Positions 30,181-37,223 of a stretch of 37,223 bases of DNA are shown piece after piece (position 1 is the stretch's first letter; each line of letters starts with the position of its first letter). The DNA lies in contig JBOGWB010000016.1 of the NCBI GenBank assembly GCA_050693035.1, positions 1 through 37,223 on the forward strand, read 5' to 3'. Made by a program: the position numbers and the translations under genes. A model generated the notes under the pieces. The model did not search any database, was not told where the DNA came from, and saw only the letters and a program-made list of their open reading frames with translations. The DNA comes from DASYVD01 sp050693035. GTDB lineage: Bacteria > Actinomycetota > UBA4738 > CALAEC01.

Positions 30181-31256
30181 CTACGGCTCGATCCGCACCA
30201 CGTGTCCGTTGCACGGATACGATCCGCTCCCGGGGAAAATGCTGCAGTTCGAGACGTAGAAGGCGCCGTCATCGCCGATGGCAACCGAGCCCGGAGCGAC
30301 GAAGCCCGTCGCCACGAGCGAGCGAGCGCCGTCCGGCGCCACCCGCCAGAGATCCCCCGGACCGGTGAGAAATGGTTCCGTTGCGAACTCGAGCACATAC
30401 AGGCTGCCGTCGCTTCCGAAAGCGATGTCGATGATCGCGGTGAACCCAGGCTCGTGCACTGTCGGGTCCTGTCCCGGGACGACGCGCCAGACGTTCGCCG
30501 AACCAGGTGTGAACGGGAAACCGGTCAGTTCCCCCACGTAGTAGGCGCCGTCGGGCCCGACGGCCACCGAGGTCGGCACGGAGTCGGTGTCTCGCCCGGT
30601 CGAGCGCGACGGGAACACGGCGAGGGTCGAGATCGAGCCGTTCGCGGCGATCCGCAGCAGGGTGTTGCCGCCGGCATCCGTGGCCACGGTCGCGCCCGGT
30701 TTCGCCAGCAAGCCGTACGGGTTGCTGTCTACGATCCCGCGGTCCGGGTTGGCGTCCGCCTCGTGACCGGCGATGTCCACGTCAACGCGCCATTTGCCGC
30801 TTGCGGGAACCCGCGCCAGCCAGCCGAAGGAGGAGCCGATCGGAGGACACAGCGCGCGCTGGCCCGGATCGGCGCCCAGCCCGATGGACACGCGCGCGTC
30901 GCCGCGCCCCAACAGCGCCACGTCGTGCGGTCCGGTTGCCGCCACCCCCGTCGGGCCGCCCTCGGTGTACGAGGGGAAGCCCGTGGCAACCCGCTTCTGG
31001 ACGCCGTTCCACAGGCGTGAAACGGAGCCGGTGCGACCGGCGAACGTCGGCTGCCCACGCACGACGAAGCAGGGCTGCGTGCCGCCCCGGCCTGCCTCCG
31101 CGACGTAGAGCGCGCCCTCGGGTCCCCACGCGAGTCCACGGGGGTTGTCCAACCCCACCATGACCATCTCGAACGGGGTGTGGCCTGAGCTTGGACGCCG
31201 ACCGGGGGTGCCAGCGTGACCGCGATGGCAACGAACAGGAACGAAAGTCTTCTCAT
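30181..31256 (-). pseudogene. Secreted ScyD/ScyE-like beta-propeller protein, frameshifted
   Basis: The main frame (30181-31167) encodes NHL/SMP-like propeller blades: NPRGLAWGPEGALYVAEAGR, VPTSVAVGPDGAYYVGELTG, IIDIAFGSDGSLYVLEFATE and GSVAIGDDGAFYVSNC, as in ScyD/ScyE-family proteins. It has no signal peptide of its own. In another frame an ATG at 31256 begins MRRLSFLFVAIAVTLAPPVG, a perfect signal peptide, ending VQAQATP. Adding one base to the C run (GGGG at 31175-31178 on the plus strand) fuses the two into one secreted protein of about 358 residues. This is either a homopolymer error or a recent frameshift. Function of the family is not established outside scytonemin clusters. Confidence 0.8.
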
Positions 31257-31366
31257 CGCTTCCCTCCGACCGCCAGTGGAGCCGATCCTAGATCGACAGC
31301 CGCGCCCCGGCTAGCCTCAGCCTGCATGCGGCAGTGGACCGATCCGTCGTGGCCCTGGAGGCGCCC

Positions 31367-33004
<1,638 letters not shown>

Positions 33005-33030
33005 CTCGGGATTCGATGTTACCAGATTTC

Positions 33031-33858
33031 CTACGGCCGGCGTCCCAAGCGGTCGAGCCATCGTAGCGGTGCCGCCGATTCGACCAGCCGGGAGATGGTG
33101 ACGGTCTCGGCGGCCACCTGAAGCGCCAGGGCGACGACCGCCCCGGCCACCAGGGCGGGCTCGGGAAGGACGGCGGCGAGCCCGAACCCCACGGAGAGAC
33201 CAAGTGGGTTCGACCCCGCGTCCCCGAGCATCCCACGCTCCAGGAGGTCGAAGGGAAGGACCCCCACCGCGGCCCCCAAGGCCGCCCCGGCGACCAGGCC
33301 AGGGGGGGCGGTCCACCCGGCCGCGAGGGCAACACCCAGCGGGAGGATCGCCCACTTGATGGCCCGCCCGGGCACCACGTCCAGGGCGTTCCACACGTTC
33401 ACGCACGCCGCGACGAGCACCGTGGCGGCGATGATCCGAACCGGGCCGCCGTCCAGCAGCAAGGCCAGCAGGACCCCGGCGGCGATCCCCACCGCCAGCT
33501 TGAGGATGCCCGTCGTCGCGCGCCCCGACAGCATGCTGGCGAGATGGGCCCGGAGGCCCCGGGGGCCCCCGCTGGTGAGGTCGTCGGCCATCCCGGCCAG
33601 GGCGACGGCGGCCAGGGCGGCCAGGGCCGCACGTTCGGCGGCTCCGAGAGCGCGGCCCGGCCCGAGCCACGCCGCGACCAGCACCGCCAGGATGACCGCC
33701 GGCACCATGGAGAGACCGAGCACCGCCGGCACCTGGCGGCCGGCGTAGTTTTCGATCACCAACCGTCGAGGACGCCATGCGAGGAGGCCCCTGGCCAGGA
33801 CGGCGCTGGACAACGACCCCACGGCCATCGCCCACGCCGGCCAGGAGTCGAGGCTCAC
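33031..33858 (-). CDS. MraY/WecA-like glycosyl-1-phosphate transferase (GT4-type membrane protein)
   Basis: A 275-residue polytopic membrane protein with about eight to nine hydrophobic segments. It has family marks of the polyprenyl-phosphate sugar-1-phosphate transferases: GMADDLTS (the DD pair binds Mg2+), NVWNALDVVPGRAIKW (the NxxNxxDG-like region) and GDAGSNPLGLSVGF (the catalytic GDxGS motif). It is shorter than MraY (about 360) and lacks the C-terminal HHHxE loop, so substrate is uncertain. The GTG at 33858 overlaps the glycosyltransferase stop (GTGA). It is part of the steA-mctB-GT-pyrG run and probably contributes to envelope polymer synthesis. Confidence 0.82.
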   Translation of the reverse strand: MSLDSWPAWAMAVGSLSSAVLARGLLAWRPRRLVIENYAGRQVPAVLGLSMVPAVILAVLVAAWLGPGRALGAAERAALAALAAVALAGMADDLTSGGPRGLRAHLASMLSGRATTGILKLAVGIAAGVLLALLLDGGPVRIIAATVLVAACVNVWNALDVVPGRAIKWAILPLGVALAAGWTAPPGLVAGAALGAAVGVLPFDLLERGMLGDAGSNPLGLSVGFGLAAVLPEPALVAGAVVALALQVAAETVTISRLVESAAPLRWLDRLGRRP

Positions 33859-34541
33859 CGCATCCCAAGCGCCCGAGGAAACGCCGCCGCCAGGAGGTCG
33901 CGTCCCTGCCGGGCCCGGTGCAGGAACCCGGGGAGGTCCCGCCCCGTCGGCGCGTGGCGCATGGGCACGGTAATCTCCCGAACCCGGAAGCCCATCCGGA
34001 CCGCGTCGATGGTCATGGCCGGCTCCACCCCGAACCCTCCCGCCAGGGGCCTGACCGCGTCGACCACCTCTCGCGTGACCGCCCGCTGCCCGGAGAGCGG
34101 CTCCTTCGCTCGGAGCCCCGACAGCACCCGGATCAGGACGCTGGCCAGCCGCTTCACCAGCCGGAACCCCCCGTGCCGGGGATCTCGAGGCAGGATCCCG
34201 ACCACCAGATCCGCTCGCCCCGACAGGACCTCGGCGAGGAGCGGACCCGCCTCCTTCGCCGTCTCGCCCAGGTCGGCGTCGAGGAACAGGTAGACGTCGG
34301 CCGGGGCCAGCCGATCCAGGGCTTCCTCCAGCGCCCCGCCCTTGCCGAGGTGTCGCGGGGCCACCAAGACGCGGGCTCCGGAGCGTCGGGCTTCCTCCGC
34401 GGTCCCGTCCGTGGACCCGTCGTCCACCACCACCACCTCGTCCACCTCGGGGATCGTACGGATGGCGTCCACCGTGGCGCCCACCAGGCCGGCCTCGTCC
34501 CTGGCGGCGACGACGACCAGGATCCGGCCCGAGCTAGCCAC
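33855..34541 (-). CDS. Family 2 glycosyltransferase
   Basis: A 228-residue GT-A enzyme: ILVVVAARDEAGLVGATVDA, VDEVVVVDDGSTDGTAEEAR, HLGKGGALEEALDRL, and the DxD motif in YLFLDADLG, followed by SGQRAVTREVV. These are typical of dolichyl-phosphate-mannose-synthase-like and glucosyl-3-phosphoglycerate-synthase-like GT2 enzymes. The start is uncertain: the GTG at 34541 overlaps the mctB stop and begins at the conserved strand, while a GTG at 34565 would add eight residues. It is translationally coupled to the MraY-like gene, so both may act on the same lipid-linked envelope sugar. Confidence 0.87.
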   Translation of the reverse strand: MASSGRILVVVAARDEAGLVGATVDAIRTIPEVDEVVVVDDGSTDGTAEEARRSGARVLVAPRHLGKGGALEEALDRLAPADVYLFLDADLGETAKEAGPLLAEVLSGRADLVVGILPRDPRHGGFRLVKRLASVLIRVLSGLRAKEPLSGQRAVTREVVDAVRPLAGGFGVEPAMTIDAVRMGFRVREITVPMRHAPTGRDLPGFLHRARQGRDLLAAAFPRALGMR

Positions 34542-35454
34542 CGCCGGCCGAGGGGATGGGGCCACTCGCGCCGTCCTTGACGCCGTAGTGACCCCCCCGT
34601 CCGTCGGTCAGGAGCTCCCGGAGGGCCATGACCAGTCCCACCTCCCCGGGGATCCGGTCCACGTTGTCCTGGGTCACCATCTGTTCGGAGACCGCTCCGT
34701 CCCCCCGCAGGAGACCCACGAAGTCGTACTGGCTCTCGAGGCTTTCCACCGCGGCCACGGTCTCGCCTTGGAGGACCAGCCGCCGAACCAGGGGAACGAG
34801 GAAGTCCGACGGTTCGGGAGCGGGAGCCTCCCGGCCCCCCGCCACGATCACGAACACCTCCCCGTTCCCGCCCAGCTGCTGAAGGGCTTCTCCGTCGAGG
34901 CCGGGGCCCTGGTTCACCAGGAACCCCTCCTCCAGGAGGCGGGCCAGCACGTCGTCGCCGCTGGTGCCGAAGGCCAGTCGGATCGCCAGAGCCTCCACCG
35001 CCTGCGATCGCAGATCCTGGGGGTCCTCCCCGGGAATCCCGATGGCCAGGGCCAACGCCTGGCGGTCCGATCCGCGATCGAGGGTCATCCGGCGGTGGAT
35101 CGTGAGGACCGCCCGCAGCTCGGCGCCCGCTTCCTCCAGCGCCTGGCGGGCGCCCTGGATGCCGGCCCCGTCGATTCCCTCCTGGGTGATCAGGATGACG
35201 TCGGTCCCCGGGAGCCGCCCCGTTACCAGGTGTTCCCTGACCTGGTTCCCGAAGCCCGACCACATGCGGGCCTCGCCTTCGAGCAGCTCCACCCGGTCCC
35301 GGAGGCTCTCGGAGGTCTCTCTGAGCTCGCGGGTCTGCGCCTCCAACACCGTGACGATGCCCTTGTTCAGCACCGTGGTGCCGGCCAGTACACCGAGCCC
35401 CAGGGCCAGGAACACGGACACCAAGGAGACCAGGTGGAAGCGGAACGAGATCAT
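34534..35454 (-). CDS. mctB: MctB-family (copper transport/outer-envelope) protein
   Basis: A 306-residue protein with an uncleaved N-terminal membrane helix (FHLVSLVSVFLALGLGVLAG), a coiled coil (VLEAQTRELRETSESLRDRV), then an alpha/beta soluble domain (TDVILITQEGIDGAGIQGAR, GEVFVIVAGG, YDFVGLLRGDGAVSEQMVTQ). This architecture matches the family of Mycobacterium MctB (Rv1698), linked there to copper tolerance. Its placement between steA and pyrG is the conserved actinobacterial order. The ATG at 35454 is 43 bases after steA. Copper transport is experimentally supported only in mycobacteria. Confidence 0.9.
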   Translation of the reverse strand: MISFRFHLVSLVSVFLALGLGVLAGTTVLNKGIVTVLEAQTRELRETSESLRDRVELLEGEARMWSGFGNQVREHLVTGRLPGTDVILITQEGIDGAGIQGARQALEEAGAELRAVLTIHRRMTLDRGSDRQALALAIGIPGEDPQDLRSQAVEALAIRLAFGTSGDDVLARLLEEGFLVNQGPGLDGEALQQLGGNGEVFVIVAGGREAPAPEPSDFLVPLVRRLVLQGETVAAVESLESQYDFVGLLRGDGAVSEQMVTQDNVDRIPGEVGLVMALRELLTDGRGGHYGVKDGASGPIPSAGGG

Positions 35455-35497
35455 ATCGGCCCATTCTAGGCGCCCCGACCTGGGCGGGCCTCGGGGC

Positions 35498-36661
35498 TCA
35501 GAAGATCTGGCGGATCTGGAACAGGAGCTGACGGACGATATCCCAGAGCTGGGTGAGGAAGAGACGCAGCGGCTCGGAAACCGCGATCACCGCGACCATC
35601 GAGAACAGAGCCGCCCCGACGAGCATCATGATCTCGCGGCCTCGGATGCCTCCTCGGTACATCCGGGAGACTCCCTTCGCGTCGACCAGGATCTCCCCGA
35701 CCCTCAGACGAACCAGGAACGTGGACGCCATCCCGGCCCTTCCCTTGTCCAGGAACTCCCTGAGGTTCCCATGGCTTCCCACCGCCACGATGAGATCGGC
35801 TCCCTTCTCGTGGGCCAGCAGGAAGGCGACGTCCTCGCTCGTGCCGGTGGCCTCGGCCACCTTGTACCGGACGCCCAGAGATTCCAGGCGAGCCCGTCCC
35901 GGCGCCCGGCCCCCCGAGTACGCGTGGAGGACGATCTCCGCGCCGGACTGGAGGGCGCGCTCGGACACGCTGTCCATGTCGCCGACGATGACGTCGGGGC
36001 GGTACCCCGCCTCCATCAGAGCGTCGGCGCCGCCGTCCACGCCCACCAGGACCGGCTTCACCTCGCGGATGTACGGACGCAGCGTGGCCAGGTCCTCTCG
36101 GTAGTCCGGGCCGCGGACCACCACCAGCGCGTGCCGGCCCTGGAGGTCTCGATCGAGCTCGGGCATGCCGGCTCCGCCGAACAAGAGGTCGCGCTCCCGC
36201 TGGATGAACTCGAGGGTGTTCTGGGCGAAGGCGTCGAACTGAGCGGCCAGCCCGGAGCGGGCTTCCTCCATCGCCTGGAGGACCGATTCCGATGTCTGTC
36301 GAACCCCCACCCCGACCAGCTCGTCTCCCGAGTAGACCCGGTCGTGTTCGATGCGCATGGGGGCGCCCTCCTTCACCTTCCGCATGAGCAGGGGCCCCAC
36401 GGAGTCCACGAGGGGCACCCCGGCCTGAACCAGGATCAGCGGACCGAGGTTGGGGTATCGCCCGGTGATCGAGGGGCTCGCGTTGACCACTCCGGCGACC
36501 CCCTTCGCCACCAACGCTTCGGCGGCCACCCTGTCGAGGTCCTCGTGGTCGATGACTGCCAGCTCGCCGGCATGGAGTCGGGTGAGCAGCCGCTTGGTCC
36601 GGCCGTCCACCCGAGCCGTGGCCGCCTCGCGCCTCGCCCTCCTGGTCCGGAGGCGCAGCAA
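35498..36661 (-). CDS. steA: Cytokinetic ring protein SteA
   Basis: A 387-residue protein with a thiamine-pyrophosphokinase-like fold (VGVDGGADALMEAGYRPDVI, VGDMDSVSERAL) and a C-terminal membrane helix (EIMMLVGAALFSMVAVIAVS). It matches SteA, which works with SteB at actinobacterial septa in cell separation. The start is set at TTG 36661: it follows AAGGAACTAG, sits one base after the preceding stop, and gives the family length; the open frame upstream of it is unlikely to be translated. The family motif GRYPNLGPLILVQAGVPLVD is present. It heads the conserved run to pyrG. Confidence 0.9.
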   Translation of the reverse strand: MLRLRTRRARREAATARVDGRTKRLLTRLHAGELAVIDHEDLDRVAAEALVAKGVAGVVNASPSITGRYPNLGPLILVQAGVPLVDSVGPLLMRKVKEGAPMRIEHDRVYSGDELVGVGVRQTSESVLQAMEEARSGLAAQFDAFAQNTLEFIQRERDLLFGGAGMPELDRDLQGRHALVVVRGPDYREDLATLRPYIREVKPVLVGVDGGADALMEAGYRPDVIVGDMDSVSERALQSGAEIVLHAYSGGRAPGRARLESLGVRYKVAEATGTSEDVAFLLAHEKGADLIVAVGSHGNLREFLDKGRAGMASTFLVRLRVGEILVDAKGVSRMYRGGIRGREIMMLVGAALFSMVAVIAVSEPLRLFLTQLWDIVRQLLFQIRQIF

Positions 36662-36662
36662 C

Positions 36663-37223
36663 CTAGTTCCTTCGGGCGGGCGGTCGCTTGACCTCGAGGT
36701 GGACGTGGGGGTACCGGCCCCGCACGTATCGATCGACCTGTGACTGGAATCGGAACCGGCGAGGCCATCCGAGGACCGAGCTCGACGCCACCACCCGCTG
36801 GCCCGGCCGAACCCGGACGTCACGCAGGTGGATCAACACCACGAGCCGGTCCGGACGCCCCTGGGGAAAGATGGCCACCCTGACGTCGGGGTAACGGCCG
36901 TACAGCCGGTAGCGACGAACGCTCCGGACCCGCCCGGTGACCGGAGAGAGCACCCGGGAGGAGCGCCGCATCACCACGTCGATCGCCGAGGTGGCCGCGG
37001 CGGACCGCCCTCGGGAGTCCATGACCATGTACTCGAGCTCGGACGGGCCGACACGCGGAGGCCGGAACTTCCAGCGGTTCCTGCACTTCACGCATGACCC
37101 GAGGGGTCGGAGCGCAACCCGCCGGCGCATGGAAGCTTCATGGTACGCCAGCGCCACGGGCCGGACGGCGGGCAGACGGAGGCGAACCCCTCCCGCCACG
37201 GCGAACGCGGGAAGCAACGGCAC
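36663..37223 (-). CDS. M23/LytM-like protein, truncated by the window edge
   Basis: An open frame of 186 residues enters from the right edge and ends with TAG at 36663. The C-terminal part has the M23-type beta layout, VLSPVTGRVRSVRRYRLYGR, FPQGRPDRLVVLIHLRDVRV and the final RYPHVHLEVKRP, where HVH is the HxH zinc motif. The N-terminal portion shows VALAYHEASMRRRVALRPLG and two Cys in SCVKCRN that might bind zinc. The start codon lies outside the window, so a signal peptide cannot be judged. It is followed one base later by steA, so a cell-wall hydrolase-like partner of septation is a reasonable inference. Confidence 0.7.
   Translation of the reverse strand: MPLLPAFAVAGGVRLRLPAVRPVALAYHEASMRRRVALRPLGSCVKCRNRWKFRPPRVGPSELEYMVMDSRGRSAAATSAIDVVMRRSSRVLSPVTGRVRSVRRYRLYGRYPDVRVAIFPQGRPDRLVVLIHLRDVRVRPGQRVVASSSVLGWPRRFRFQSQVDRYVRGRYPHVHLEVKRPPARRN

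Overview
The window reads as a chromosomal segment of a high-GC bacterium of the Actinomycetota, probably an uncultivated soil or sediment lineage. The pointers are the run steA-mctB-(two glycosyltransferase-type genes)-pyrG at the right end, which is an actinobacterial arrangement, and the second conserved run ald-xerD on the same (minus) strand further left. Start codons are often GTG, genes overlap by ATGA/GTGA, and long open frames on the opposite strand are the usual high-GC shadows. No CRISPR array, rRNA, convincing tRNA or transposase gene was seen.

Left part (1-10,500). The first 2.7 kb holds a truncated gene end, a rhodanese remnant interrupted by a stop codon, a cold-shock protein, several small proteins and two secreted or lipid-anchored proteins. 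From 9,581 down to 2,681 a compact minus-strand operon runs ald - xerD - dksA-like - deoB - glyoxalase-like - deoA - two paralogous M50 membrane metalloproteases. It combines nucleoside salvage (DeoA and DeoB turn nucleosides into pentose phosphates) with chromosome-dimer resolution and intramembrane proteolysis. Two small plus-strand genes (a one-helix membrane protein and a cysteine-free HesB-like protein) lie upstream.

Middle part (10,600-23,050). This is a carbohydrate-utilisation locus: a GntR/HutC regulator, an SDR dehydrogenase, a ribose-type ABC importer (binding lipoprotein, double ATPase, permease), a Gfo/Idh/MocA oxidoreductase, a zinc alcohol dehydrogenase, a cupin-type phosphoglucose isomerase, an FGGY kinase and a D-2-hydroxyacid dehydrogenase, nearly all translationally coupled. 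A convergent KDPG-type aldolase and a cupin sit at its 3' end and a shikimate-dehydrogenase-like gene at its 5' end. A perfect 18-bp palindrome precedes the regulator and a related site overlaps the start of the shikimate-dehydrogenase-like gene. The substrate cannot be named from sequence; the enzyme set does not match a textbook pathway I know.

Accessory part (23,050-31,260). Three copies of a ~30-bp direct repeat, all in one orientation and 2.47 and 2.44 kb apart, frame two segments. One carries an orphan yidD and a TPR/M23-peptidase protein. The other carries a cation/proton antiporter under a clear fluoride riboswitch, plus a secreted protein. The antiporter is frameshifted at an AAA run. 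Then follow an SRPBCC-ArsR pair with two identical inverted-repeat operators, clpP, a VanY-like carboxypeptidase and a secreted ScyD/ScyE-like beta-propeller protein, itself frameshifted at a C run.

Right part (31,367-37,223). The conserved block pyrG - MraY/WecA-like transferase - GT2 glycosyltransferase - mctB - steA, ending in an M23-like protein cut by the window edge. In many actinobacteria pyrG lies close to xerD, so the 21 kb between pyrG and ald looks like accessory material placed into a conserved neighbourhood (inference).
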